From Plakobranchus ocellatus (Eukaryota > Mollusca > Gastropoda > Plakobranchidae), in assembly GCA_019648995.1 (NCBI GenBank), contig BLXT01004580.1, positions 1,279,196 to 1,301,092 on the forward strand: a DNA stretch of 21,897 nt, in the 5' to 3' direction. Below the pieces are notes generated by a model that ran no database searches, was not told the DNA's origin, and was given only the letters and a program-made list of their open reading frames with translations. The position numbers and the translations under genes are program-made. This document shows positions 1-14,500 of the stretch, in pieces; the first letter of the stretch is position 1, and each line of letters opens with the position of its first letter.

Positions 1-200
1 CTTTCTTACTTACTGTCTTTATTGTCTATGTATTGCGCATATTCATTCATCTGTCCTGCAAATTCCTAATTGAAAATGTTCTTGCCTCTTGCCAACTTCT
101 TTGGATTTTATTCAACCATTCATCACATAACAAATTCTCTATTCTCATCTATGCCAAAATAACAGTACAGACCTGCACTGTCTAATTGTTTGTAGCTTAC

Positions 201-296
201 CTGTACATTGGTCTGGCATGTGATCAGTGAGTCCAGCATTGTTTTGTCTTCTAGCAAAGGTCCATTCAGGTTCAAAGTTTTTTCACGAATAATTTC
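201..296 (-). CDS. Dynein exon: buttress, last exon in window
   Basis: This exon has 96 nt (32 codons) and is phase 0 on both sides. The acceptor is CTTTTAG and the donor CAG|GTAAGC. It encodes EIIREKTLNLNGPLLEDKTM, then LDSLITCQTNVQ. It matches the family's 'LxxSxGNILDxExLIxTLxxSK'. The gene continues beyond the lower edge. Positions 1-200 look like intron. Confidence 0.92.
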
Positions 297-2468
297 CTAA
301 AAGGAGAAAAAAGGAAAGATTTAAAACGGTTTTTTTTTTTGGTTTTTTACGCTGCTTCTTCATTAATTCAGTGAAGTTGAGAGATAATGAAAGGCATCAG
401 ACAACGTTAAAGAAACAGCTGAACAAAATGTTATATATTTAAAACTAGATATGACATTCATAAATTAGGGTTAGACTGAGGAACAGTATTATTTCAAAGA
501 TCGTTTTGCACGGAAAAATGTCTAAGAACTTACATGCTCTCGTGCCAGTCTCTGTCTATGCAGGATGATGTCATTTTCATTGGACCTCCTTTGACCCTCA
601 AATTCTTTCTTCTCTACCTTCATAGTTTCAAACATGAGCCTGTTAATGATTGCTTCATCACTGACAGCCATGTTGATCACAGACAGGCGATTCAAGGGGA
701 AGCTGTACAGACCATCACCTGCACAGTTCACAATTATATTAATTATGTCTAAAACAGGAAAATTTGTGAAGGAAAGAGAGCAGGACTGCTGCTTTTCCTC
801 ATATTATGCATTTGTTCTAATTGAATATTGGATCAAAGAAAACCAAGTCAAAATCTTTTTTTTGGCTATTTTTAATATGCTACCATTATAGAGAGCCAAT
901 ATGGTTTGTTTAGACTGAAAAGTTGATAGCTATTATTGATTTATAGCCATTTAAAAGGCAGCTTTGGGTTACATTCAAATTTTGCAAATAAAAAATGCAT
1001 TTGCATCACTAAATATTTAAGTCGATCATTGTAGACATACTATAGATGCAAAGAACAAAAAGAGATTCATATTGCTTGGATTTGTGTCACGTACGTTTTT
1101 CTTTAAATGAGTTTGCCATTTGCAAAACATGTTGAAGATTAAAATGTATTGTAAAAACGTGTGAGACATGTAATTTATTTTTCATTAGAGAAAAAGGAAA
1201 GAAAGAATTCCCCAATATGCTATTTACTCTCTTCAATTCTACACGTCCCTTCCCCCTTCCCTCTTCCTGTGACATCCTTTCCATGCTTGGGTGCTATCTT
1301 TTTTAGTCTATTTTATGCACATAGAGTTAATATCTAGGTGTATTATAGTCTAGAATCTCCAGATCGCCAAAGTACATCTAGGTTAGAATTTACTAGATCC
1401 AGTTGTGGACTAGACATGGCATTGGTCTATATCTCAAACTATCATTATAAAAAAAAAGTAAAGTGGGTCCCACGCTTAATCCAAGCATTGGGGAACCAGG
1501 AGTAGGGTCCCGATTGTTCTTGTTCTTGGCATACAGCATTATGAAGTAGTTTGCCATTGCTTTCCTCGCCGCCTTTACTTTTGCCGAATCTTAAGAGACC
1601 TAGCTACCTATTTAGTGCTGGGTGGACACAGGGTAGCAATGAAAAATTGACTTGGTCATTATAAATTATCAAATTTAGTTGTCAACACCTGCACACAGTT
1701 GCAGACACAACTATGTTTGTTTGAAGGCTACAGCCAGTCACTCAACAAGGAAACTGACACATGATGGACTATATATGAAGACACAGCTATCGAAGAGAAA
1801 TCATCCTAAAAAAAACTGAAAATTTGATTGCGTTGAAATGAAACAAGGTTTTTAGGAAGAATGCATTATATATGTATGCAGTGGACAGATTCATCATAAA
1901 ACATACAGTATACATTTACAGCATAGTGAACAAGTTAAGAAGAACTTGTTTCATGATTTCCAAAACCATTTAATTCATAATATACTCATACTATCTAGGA
2001 GAGAACATTATGATTAGGAAGAAAAACCAGCCATTATATAGGGAGGAATAAAATTTATTTTTAGGAAAGAAAAAATTCACTTCTATTCAAGTGATTCTCA
2101 AAATGCTATATATCTTAGACTCATAGATAGAACTATGTTAAAGACACTATCACAACTTACCTTTGACAAATAGTGGCACTGTAGAGCTAAGATAAAGACA
2201 GAAGTTAGGGTGGTAGTTAAAAGCCATGTCTCCCACTTTAACAATCTTGTTTCCATCTTTGTCCACATAGAACTGCTTGAGCAACAGTCCACGGAAAAAT
2301 GGGTCAAGTGGTTTCCTTTCAAGATGAGTAACCAAGACAGTCACACCTGAACAGAGATCGAAGAGATAAGGGAAAATGATGATCATTATTGCAGGACGAG
2401 GCTTCTGCTGCTGCTAATTTATGATGATAATGAAGACACTGATGTTGACTATGACAATAATGGCAAAT

Positions 2469-2502
<34 letters not shown>

Positions 2503-3474
2503 CAATAATAATAGTTATGATCAAGATGATGGTAAGTATCACAGTGTTAATGCTCATGGTGAACATGATGACTTCATGAGTAACGATATATGATTAAGCA
2601 AGAAAAAGACAAAACAGTTGCTGATCCCCCTTTTCTACTGCTGGCAACAATGACATAAATTACTATGATAAAGACAAATGTAGCATGCGTATATATGCAT
2701 ATAGAGAGCTGCTGTAGCAAATTAAATAGCAGTATTGTCCATTGAGAGAAGGATAAAAAGAATGAGAGAGAGTAAGTGAGGACAAGAGTCTCAAAATGTA
2801 TGTTTTCATAAAAAGAGGAATTACAAACGTACCCACTCAAATTGTTTTTCCCCAAAAAATTTTTGTTCAAATTTTTTTTTGTTTTGGTTGATTTTATAAA
2901 TATACAATTGAGATAACAACCTCATAATCTAAAACTGCTATTATTTCTAAGAAAGAGCATTCACTTATTTCATGATTTACTAAACATTCTCAATCCTGTA
3001 TCATTTACAACCTTCGTCCACTTATCAAAATATACTGACACACACAATAAAAAGTGGACCCCCCCTTCTCCCCACCCCGTTCCACCTCAATCCTTTTTTT
3101 TTCTTCAAGAGACATTTAAATTATATATTAAGCATGTGATTACGTAGGTATTACTTCTATGCAGAATATTGTGCTTTTCATTCGTGCTTGATGCTCTAAT
3201 TTGATATCATGCCACATTCCTCTCTTGATTTAACTTGATTTAATTGGTTTCACAGAGGAGAAAGAAAGAATGATAGATAGGTAGATATCAATAAACATAT
3301 ATTTAAGGTACACATATGTTAATATGTACTTGCTAGTGTGTATGGATGTATGTACGCGTGAACTTATAGTATGTAGGTATACTTATATTTATATGTATAT
3401 GAATGGGTATTAACAGAGAGAAAGAGATTGGAGAGAGGATTTTAAAATAAAGAAAAGGAGATTAATAGATAGAA

Positions 3475-3572
<98 letters not shown>

Positions 3573-6500
3573 AATGTATGCTATTTTATGTTCAATCCTA
3601 GTCATCAAGCACTGTGTTTGATAACTAAGCAGCTTTTAATGAGGGTTGCCCTATCTTCCTGTCACTACCATACGCATTGGCACAAACTTGGCCTTGCAAG
3701 ACCAATAACAATGTGCCTCTTTCTTAAATATATCTACCTCTTCTTGCCCCCTCTCCCCTTTTTTGTATACCTCACTCTTTACACATGTATAATCTATATC
3801 TTTTGAAGTCTATTTCCTTCGTAATGAAGCACTCTATGCCCACACTTAAAATGTATGTTAAAATGATTTTTCCTATATTGCTGCTAAAAGTTCTGGAAAA
3901 CAAAATTAAAATCCCCCCAAAATTTTTGTCTTTCAGTAACTCACCATGCACAATAGCATTTATGAGCCTAGAGTTAATATTTGGACTATCTGCTTCCAAA
4001 ACCCAAAGATTTGTGTCTGGCAGTTCCACATCCTCTGCATCAGCAGTGGGGACATTGTAGCCAATATTGAAACTGTCCCAGCTGTTGGTCACTGATGTTA
4101 CAGGGCGCAACTCATCACTATCACCAGTATGGCGTGACAGCCAGCCATGACTACAATGAGTAACAATAGAGGCAGCAGACTTTTAGTAACAGCCAATTTC
4201 AGTGTAGAAAGTATCAGCAAAGCAAAGAGAAATAAAGATCGTAATTACATATATACACAAAGTATGAGTCTTATTAGCTTAATTCTGATTTATGCTGAAA
4301 TAAAACACAGTTTCAATAAGATAAAATAAGATAGAGATTAAATAAACTTGAGCTTCAGGTAAGAACAAATTAATTTGGTTGAGAAGGAAAGCAGCAAATT
4401 AACTGTAACCATGATATAAAACATAAAAATAAAGGATTATAAGTAATAAAGATTATTTACTCACATATCTTGAACACATTCCAATCATACATCAGAAATT
4501 CATTAAAAATATATTGATGGTGTAAAGCTGAGTAATCATCAGATAAAACATGGCAGAGAAAAGATATAACAATTTTGATTCTCTGCCAATGTATGAGTAT
4601 TTGAATTAACAAAATGCACATTGAGACTGGTCTAGAGACATACAGTATGTGTATCAAAGTTAGTAAGCTGAGACAAGACTCCCTTAGGAGGGAATTTAAA
4701 TGAAAATTACATAAGCATGAGCTAGATTGTCCATGAAAAGAGTGGAAAGTGCAGATGTAATATGAAGACTACAGATAAGAATGTAACAAAACGAATTAAA
4801 AAAACGAAACATCTTTAAAAAAAATATCAACTGAAGAAAATACAAAGTTCAAATAAATTTGCAACCTCAATTTTGGGAAGTGGATATAATTCTACCTTGT
4901 CATGGCTCTTGATGTGGATGTATATTGAGACTGGGAGTCAGCAAATGTATACTCTGTGACATCAGAGAAAGTGAGTATGGTTCCTCTGCTGGGCGGAGGC
5001 TCCGGTATGTCCTCCTCACTACTCTTCTGCAGACTAGTCTCATCAATAGGGATGGCTGCAGGACAAAAAAATAAGATAATTTTAACTACGAGGTCTATTT
5101 CATAAAGTTTCCAACATTCTCTGCCACCACTCAAGAGCCTTAGTGTTATGATCAATATGTTTGAATTTTTAAATACCAATTAGGACACATGTTCAGACAG
5201 ATGTCAGATGCTATAAACAATATTACTTAAGTCTTACCATCTTCTACAACAAAGTCAGCCACATCACGTTCTGTAAAAACATTGCTGCTGCCTTGAAGAG
5301 CCCTCACCCACATCTCTGCCTGATTATCTGGATCAACAAGCAGAGGCCAGCAGTGTTTGCGGTTATGACAACACACTCGCATCATCAGCGCATTCTGGAC
5401 CTGTAATTAGGTGCATCTATCAGTGGCTAAGGATAAATCAATATGAATTTCCTAAACTCTGACTGCCATTCAAAAGATAAGTACCTGAGATAAGTAAAAC
5501 CCCAAAATAGCGCCCCCTGCCCCCCTCCCCCCAAAAAAAAAGATTCAATCTGCTTTCCTACCTCATATAAATGCAAACAAGAATACAACTGTTTATCTAC
5601 ATATTTGTTAATATTTGTGCAGGGAAGATTTGTATATTGAATTTACTAATGTCACGAATAAAACAAAAGAAAAATAAATGGTTCCTTATCACTTCCAAAA
5701 CATTTTCTAACATTGTATTCTGTTAAAAATAAACAAAACTCGTTCAAGCGCTTTTCATGCATTTATTACTTTAACTGAATATATAAAGGGTAAATTCCTG
5801 CTCAAATGATTATTAAAGTGCACATCCTATTGATTCTACAGAGGACTTATCTCAATTTAAATAATATTTCAAAAAATGTACAAAAAATAAGCTGATATTC
5901 ATGTTCAAAGATTGTGACTGACATGGGATCTATAATTTGAACAGAAAAAAGAAATTTGAACATTGAATGCTTTTCACGCATTTATTACTTAACTGAATAT
6001 ATAAAGGTAAAATTCCTGCTCAAATGATTATTAACATGCACATCGTATTGATTCTACAGAGGACTAATCTCAATTTTAAAAATATTTAAAACAATTTTCA
6101 ACAAATATGCTGATCTTCATGTTCAAAGATTGTGACTGACATGGGATCTATAATTTGAACAGAAAAAGAAATTTGAACAAAAAGTCTGCAGTTTTTTGTA
6201 TTCACATTGTCACTTTTTTATTGAGAAGCTTAATCGCAAAGAATTTTAATATTGTGTTGTTTGACTTTGATTTGCTTCGTATAAACTGGCAGCTGTTTTC
6301 TTTTGGTCAATGTGTACACACACACAAATATATATATAAAGCTAAAAAATGAAAAAGTTGGAATTGACCATAATGATGTAAAAAGTCAAAAGATCCAAAG
6401 ACAAGCTTGACTTAAAATTAAAATTAGCCAGAGCTTTGGTTCATTGAAGAACACATTCCAATCTTTGACCTACAGAGTGCAGGTCAGTAGGAAGACTCTG

Positions 6501-8532
6501 CATCCGCCACTCGCTGAGCTCATCAAAGTCTGACAAAATGTCCTGCAAGGTCAGATTAGGCCGAGTTGGTAGCACTGTGTTGTCGTCATCATCAGAGTCA
6601 TCATCCACAAAATCTTCCTCAGGCCCCACGCTCTCCATTGTATCCTGTTTCTTGAGCTCTGACTTGTAGTACTTGCTGCTATCATATACAGCAGACATGT
6701 ATTTGAAAGTTTTTACCTGATATGAGAATTGAACAAAAACATAGTGTAAATGGCAAATAGAAATGATTAATTTTGCTCAAACTATGCAGCAACACATTTT
6801 TTTGTGTTTAAAGTTGAATTGTCTTTAATATATAATAAGTGCTACAGGCTCTCCTTTTCTGCCATGTAATAATATATTATGCCTTTTTAGACATCTAAGC
6901 TTTTTTATAAAGAAAAAAAAACCAGAGCATTATACTTGCATGGGATTATTCATAATATGAATAACATTTGTGATTTAATCAATTAATTACAAAATTCAAT
7001 CTCAAAATAAACAACCTAATAATGAAAAATTAACATAGAGAAGGAAAAAGTAACTGATTATGATTTCAGAGCAGTCTCAGTCTCAGATTCTTTATATATG
7101 AAACCTTTTAAAAAAACTTGTAAACAATAATGAAACATTTTCTCTTTAGGAACAGCCAGAAGTGCTAAGAAAGGAAGATGAATCTATAGAAAAAAAAAGG
7201 CACAAAATTTTCATACTGAGCAAGGTAGTCTGACCTGAGGATGTACGGGCAAGTTTGAGCTCATCTCACTATGATAAGTCTCAGCTCCATGAGATCCTGA
7301 TGCAGCTTCACTAACACTGGCACTGCCATGGCGACCTTGAGGTAGACCTAATATCTGACCCAGAGCACCTTGGGCTTGATTTTGTGCCTGAACTTGACCT
7401 TGCCCAGTCTCCATGAGCAGCTCGAGGCGGGCAGTGACAGAGTAAGGTTCCCTGTCCATGTAAGACTGAAAATCCACAGCATTCTGCTTCAGTCGATCCA
7501 CCCAATCATGCATAAGGTCTAGACGGGCTTTGTCATCCAGCGGACCATGATACACTACACACGCAGCCACAATAAGTGCATCACCTGGAGCAGATGCCAT
7601 CTGACGACGTGTTTTCTTAAGTTCTGAGCGCCACAAGAAATGCTGCATGGACATGTTTTCCATCAAATTGTTGGCACGTGCAATCTTCCTTTCAATGGCC
7701 TGTGGAATGTAAAGTGCAGAAAAGTTGCATTGCAATCTTCCTTTCAAGAGCCTGAATATAAAGCATCGTAAAGAAAAACTGCTGTGCAATCTTTCTCTCA
7801 ATGGCATGTGAATATAAAGTAAATATAAAGTAATTTACAGAAAACACACCATGCAATCTACCTTTTAATGATTTGTTGAACATAATGTAAAGTATGGTTA
7901 AAAAAAAGTTGCAGTGAAATATTCCTTTAATACCTTGACAAACACAAATACAAAGTACAATTTGATGACTCAAAAAAGTTGTTTTGTATGCACAAACACA
8001 ATGAAGTGATCAAGAAAAAAAAATATCAGCCCTCTTAAAAAATGCAAGAGGACAAAAAAACAGAAAATTCAGAGCTATATGATTAAACATGTCAGTAACA
8101 AAAAAAAAAAAGGTAAAAAAGCACTTGTTTCTCTCTCTCTTGTGAAACTATCCTCCTTGCTCTTTAAAATAAAGGTTATGGATGTAAAAAGTGTTACAGT
8201 TTCTGATTTACCTGCACTTGTTTCTCAATAGATTTGGCAACCCTCATGGACTCTTTGTGCTGATTTATGTAGTATTCAAGATTAGTTTTGATTCCATGGG
8301 CATCAACCCTCAGTTGACCAAGCTGTGCTTGAGCCTGATAAATAAAGGATATCATGCTAGAAGGCCATTAAACTTCTTAGGATTGCAAAAATCCTAACTT
8401 TATCTTCATAAACTTACGCCCTCCTCTCTATTTTTATGTTTATCTGTACACATATTATGTGAGAGAGAAAGACGGAGGGAAGGAGGGAGAGAGAGAAAGA
8501 AAGAGAGAGAGGGGAGAGAGAGAGAGAGAGAG

Positions 8533-8581
<49 letters not shown>

Positions 8582-11500
8582 TGTGTTGATTCACAAATCA
8601 AAGATCACTGTTTACTTTGCCTTTGCCGTACTTAGGTGCTGAAAGCGGCAACAGTGACTTTTATTTTCCAACAAGCACGTTCTAGATACTGATGTTCTCA
8701 TAATGCTTCAACTGCCTTTTTGTTTTACATAAAAAATCAGCAGTTAGAGAAAAATAAAAATTACTACATAGTTAAAAATAATCGATTCGAAAAGTTTTAT
8801 GGCATACGGCAAGAATAGCAGTCTACAGATTTTATTTTTGTGGTATAACTAGATCAAAGCTAGGTCTATTTGTCAACCCTGAAAGTGAATTCAAATTTTT
8901 CCTCCAGCTTAATTTGCAAGGACCTTCTCTGGGTTTTATCAATAGGTAATTTGCATATTCACCATCTTAATGGACCTTCTGTGTCATTGTTTAGATCTTT
9001 TGGGATTCTTATTCCTGTTCACTGTAAGTCTACTGTGAGGGTCTACTCTTGTTTTTTTAAATGATAATACATAAGCTAAACCTTTCAAAGCTGCATTGGA
9101 ACGGACTGTTCACTAATTACTTGCACAAAGTGTATTGGACAGTAAGATAAAGATGAAGGTATCATTTTTTTTTACTATCAATGATCTTCACACTTTCACA
9201 GACTGAGTGAATAGAAACCCTGAGATCACCGCTTAATGGTGGACTGGGTATACCAATAATCAATCAATCAATCAACCAGAATATCACTATAATCATCATC
9301 CTCACCATCACCACTACATCATCATATCTTCACCATCACAATCTTCTTAATCAATACCATATTGATCATGATCATTACCTTCACCAACATCATCATTATT
9401 ATCATCCTCATCAACACCATCTTTACCATCGTCATTCTCAACGTCACCACCACTGTCATTATCGTCTCCATCATCAACATCAAACCAATACCTTCATTTC
9501 ATTATCACTGTCATCATCATCATCATCATCATATCATTATCTCCACTATCTTCATCGCCAGCATTATCACCACCATCTTCATCATCATCATTGCCTCCAT
9601 CACTACCATCACCACAACCATCATCATCATCACCACCACCACCACCATCATCATCATCATTATCATCATCATCATCATCAACATCATCATCACCTTCATC
9701 ATCATTGTCACCACCATCTTCAAAACACAACATAATCATCCTTAGGCCTACAAAACGTTCATAGCAATCAAACACCATGCCCGACATAGAAGGTTTTCAA
9801 GTATTTTTTTTTTAATGTAAATACCTGTAAATCTTTTTTCTATCTTTAGCCAATAATTCAAAATATATTATGCAAAAGACAAGGACAAAAAAATCTACAT
9901 TTTTATAACTCAGTTATCATAAATCAGTATAGTGATACCAGCTCAATGATAGGCCTATTAGACCTAGATCTAAATATCAGTAAAAGGTGCATAGTATTGG
10001 CAATGTAACACAAAGGTTAAATACTACACACTTCTTTTTGTGTTCTTTTAGTCCCTTTTTATCCATTCCTCAAATTTTTTTCATATGGGGCTTTCATCAT
10101 AAGCACTTCCCATTTCAGTCTTACCTTAGTAAACTTATTCTCTGCATCAAGAAGGTTTTTGATATGTGGCTGCATTTTGCGGTGAATGCTACTGTAGATA
10201 TATATGCCATGCACCCAAGAGCAAATAGAGCCTGCAGCCAAACTCCTTCTCACTACATCCTCAGGCACAAAGCTTGGAGATGACACAAACTTTTTGAGGG
10301 CATCAAACTTGTCCTGGGGTATCTCATCTTTGTTGTAGAAGATAAGCTGCTGGAAGAAGTTGACATCAGCCATCAGAAGCTTGGCATCATCCCACCTGTA
10401 AAAATAGAGAAAATGGGAAGAAATTTAAAGAAAGGAATTTGGAAAAAATAATTTTATTAACTAATTCTCAAACTCTGCTTTGTTTTGTTCTTGTCTCCTT
10501 CTCCTTTGCTGTTCATGTCCCATTCTCATCTTTTTTTTTTTTTCTCTTGAAATCCTAGAAGCGCCATTCTTAATTTGCTCTCTCTCTCTCTTTTCTTTTT
10601 TTTTTTTAAATTATTATTATTTATATCCTACTTTTCACTGTTAGATATCACTGGTTTTTTTTAACCAAGTTAAGTTCTCTTTTTTACTTTAAGACAATTT
10701 GGCTGCTTGAGATATGATTTGTCTGCATGTTGATCCCCATTTTGTGTAAATCAAGTTTGTTCTATTTTTCTTTTCTATCTTCTAAAGCTTTCTATTCAGC
10801 CATTAGCTAAAACTTCCCCATGCTTCATAAAAACTTGACAAAAGCAGAGATTAAACAATTTCTGGATCCATATTTATTACAGCCCTGCCTAAACCTCTTT
10901 GTGTAAAATCAAGTCTTTTTTAAAATGTAATCTTTAAACTATCAAAGGTCAACTTACTAATGAAAATGTCAGACATAAAGTCTACTTCGCCATAAAAATA
11001 CATGGATCTACACCATCATTAATTTTGGCTCTGCTGATATTTTACTCATCTGACAACGTAAACAATCAAAGCCATAAAAAAATTCATAACACATTTGCTC
11101 TCATTATACCATATGATTCCAACGATTTAAAAAAATATGCAATTAAATTACTTCTATTTAAGTTCACTTATAAATCAATTGCATAAAAAAAGAACGAAAC
11201 AAATCTCTACGAAAATTATGTAGACATAAATGCTACAGCTGTTTCAATCCACATAAAAAGAAAGGGAGCTAATTACCCTATCTTAAAAAATTTAAATGGG
11301 TATCTTGAAAATCCTAGAGCTGAACTGCCATGATAACAATACACGATCCTCTATTAAATCTCTTGTGATGCTAGTAATATTAATGAAAAAAAAAAAAATA
11401 CAGCATAAAATGTAAGTCTTAACTTACGTCTGCGGTTTATCAAAGAGAAGACACACAGCCTTCATAACAAATTTAACATTTTCAGGAGGACTAGGGTAGC

Positions 11501-14500
11501 TTCTCAACTCCTCAACATCATTTCTGTTGAGATTCTCCAATACTCTTGCTGCAGCTTGGTAGATAGGGTTCACCTGGACATGCATCAAACAAACTTTATT
11601 TGTTTATTTACTTCTAGCTTAGAATTAAAGTTTGTTTTCGGAAATAAATTTGGGAAAGGAAATAATCTTTCTGAAAGTTGAATGAAAACAAAGGAATTAG
11701 CTAACTACATTATGGTTAGGAAAAACATAAAAAATGTTACATAAATTTGCTACAAATTATTCTATTCATTTTAAATTATCAAAACAAGAAATAAATTAAC
11801 ATAAAAAGGGCATTGTAAAAAAACCCCACTAAAATTACATTAAAAATTTGACTACCTTATCAAATTCAGATTGGGCCGATTTTCTCAGAGATTCAAGTGG
11901 ACCTTGAAGTTGAACTATGACCTCTTCCTGAGCTTTACACTTATCCAGAGCCTGGGAGAGTCAAAATGGAATTAAGTTTCTAATGAGTTCCATAACAAAA
12001 CATTGTTGTTGTATTACAATAGGATGTAATCATATATTCTTTTAACATGTCAATAACTTTTATAAACACTAATATATCAAAAACTGTGTGCAAAGCTAAT
12101 ATTCACAAGAATCAATCTGTACGCATTCTGATCAACAAGAATTACATTTCACAACAATAATATTCTGTGTATTTGATACACAAGCAACCAAGAAAACAAA
12201 AATGTCATTTTAAATTATTGTTTGTTTGTGTCATATAACGTGTCTGATACTTGATGATCTCAGGTTATTTGCCCTCAATGAGCAAAACATTTGTTGAGGG
12301 CTGAAACCACGCCAGAGTAGGCTCTGCAAATTTTAAAGTAAGTTTTGTAGCTACAGGGCCAGAATGCCTTCAGTATTAAATGAACCTGTTTTATAAGGTG
12401 GTAGAGATGAAAAACAAAAGAATGAAAAACAAAGAGCGGAATGAGGATGCTGACCACAATGTAATCCTGCTTGTATCTCTCAACCATGGTGACCAAATCT
12501 CTGATGGTTCCATTAGCTGACCTGTGTTGAGGCATTAAGTCTGACACTTCTCGCCTAAACTCTGCAATGCTGTCAAAAGCTTCATCAATTTTATCCAGAG
12601 CCTGCTCAAATTTCTTTCCTTTAGCCTGCAAAGTTGTAGTCAAAAGAAATGGGTTTTTGCTATGCTACTGAGCTTTTAAAAACATATTTTGATCTAAACA
12701 TTTACTTTTTTGCATAATTATGAAAAAAAAGTTGTCCAGGACTGCATTCACGGTTAGAGGAACTGCTAATTTTCCCGCCTTCATGCTTGGTTTTATAAAA
12801 AAAAAGCCATGGCAAACTTGCCAAGCATAGTTGTTTGGGCAACATATTGTTACAGTAATCATGAAACCTAAACTATTATAACTATTTTATCTGTATCATA
12901 TTGATGCATGCAAAATTTTTCTTACAGAATTAAATCAAAATTAGAAATGAAAATTTCTGTTTTCCTTTTATCTTATTTGCTTCTTTTGAGTTGGAAAAAA
13001 ATCGTCTTATAAAAATGAAGTTCAGTATTGCATGTTTAAATCAAATGAGACAAGGCAACTTAAAACTTAAGAAAAGTTTGTGGGCACTTGACCTTACATT
13101 TTAAAAAATAAGAGCACAAACAATAACAGCAATGCAATAACAACAAGATACACAGAAAAGCTTTCCATACCTGCTCTGTTTGTGCCAAGTAAGCAGACAC
13201 AATCTTGAAAATGTGCACAAACTCCAGGAAGGTGAGTGGCGTGAAGATGCGAAGTGGCTCACGCTGGTGACAGAACTGGCGCTCCACGGCAGCTTTAGCA
13301 GATAGATGGATGTATGCCATAGCATTAGATGCTGTGTCGATTTGCTCCATACGTCTGGATGGGTGCCAGGGAATCATCACCTGATATTTGTATGTCAGAA
13401 AAGTATGAACAATATAGGGTTGGCTTGACTAAAGAAACAAATGATATACAAGGTTGCTATTAAAAATTGCACAGTATTGGCAACAACTTTTAAGCAAAAA
13501 TACTGAAAATTTCAGGACTGCTCAGAAAGCAGCTGTTTTACAACATATTGGTTATTTTGAGTTTGAAAAAAATGGAACATTTTTTCATCCCACTTAGAAC
13601 TAGGAGATTTATTTTAAAATAATACGTTTTACAGATATAAAACATGTTCTGAAATTAATCTTTCACTTAATTTAACCTTCGACCCTTTAGCCTTGACTTT
13701 TTCCTTTTGTCCTCCTAATATCCAGCCCCTTCTGAGGATACAGATATCTAGCTGTACCTGATACATAAAAATAAGGCTTACCCCAGCCTTTGTGTCGTCA
13801 AGCCAGGCCTTGGCTACCTGAGACAAGGCTTGGAAACTCCATGGTACATACAGATCTATGCTAAAAGCATTTTTGATAAGGCCAGGATATCTTTGGAGCT
13901 TGTCTTGCAAAGCGTGGAAATCCGTGGAGAAACAGTTGCCTGAGAGGGAAATAAATTTTTTTTTTTGCTCTTGTATATTTTAGTAAACAATAACAAAAAA
14001 GAACAAAAGGCAAAAAAAAAAAAACCCATCACAAATGCCTGAAAATATTTCGAATCTATGTAAAAGAAAGACATAAGAAATAGAAACAGAAAAAAAACCA
14101 AAAAAACAAAAAAATCAGATAAAATTTTGGGGGAAATTTGAATAAAATTTGAAAAATCACACTTAACTCTTAAAAAAAAAACAGATACAAAATTTAGCTT
14201 TCTTAATTCATAGACTAAACAACACATTTTGATAAGCCCTGTGAGAAAGAGCACACAGCACAGCGTAAACTTTCCTCTAAATATCTTCTACTTTAGTTTG
14301 GGTACCGGCAAGCATTGTGCTGTCATACATCTTTCTCATCCTGACAGCTGACCGGCGCTTGACCTGGGTCACGGCGCTCCTAACATGCCTTTCCCGCACT
14401 GCCGATTCGGGTAGCATTAAAACGCTCTTAACACCCCCTTATAAAGTCATTATTGCTTGAAACCTACCACTGCTTGGATTATTATTGTTGCACTATTCCC

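Noticed and set aside
8406-8594. Ser/Leu-rich minus-strand open frame
   Set aside because: It is a translation of the GA microsatellite.
9362-9787. Long open frames on both strands (Ile/Thr/His-rich and Asp/Gly-rich)
   Set aside because: They are translations of an ATC/CAC triplet array, lie in an intron of the dynein gene and have no domain.
13856-14254. A 132-codon hydrophobic minus-strand frame
   Set aside because: It is mostly Phe/Leu from A-rich intron sequence and runs in a different frame across the true exon at 13782-13939.
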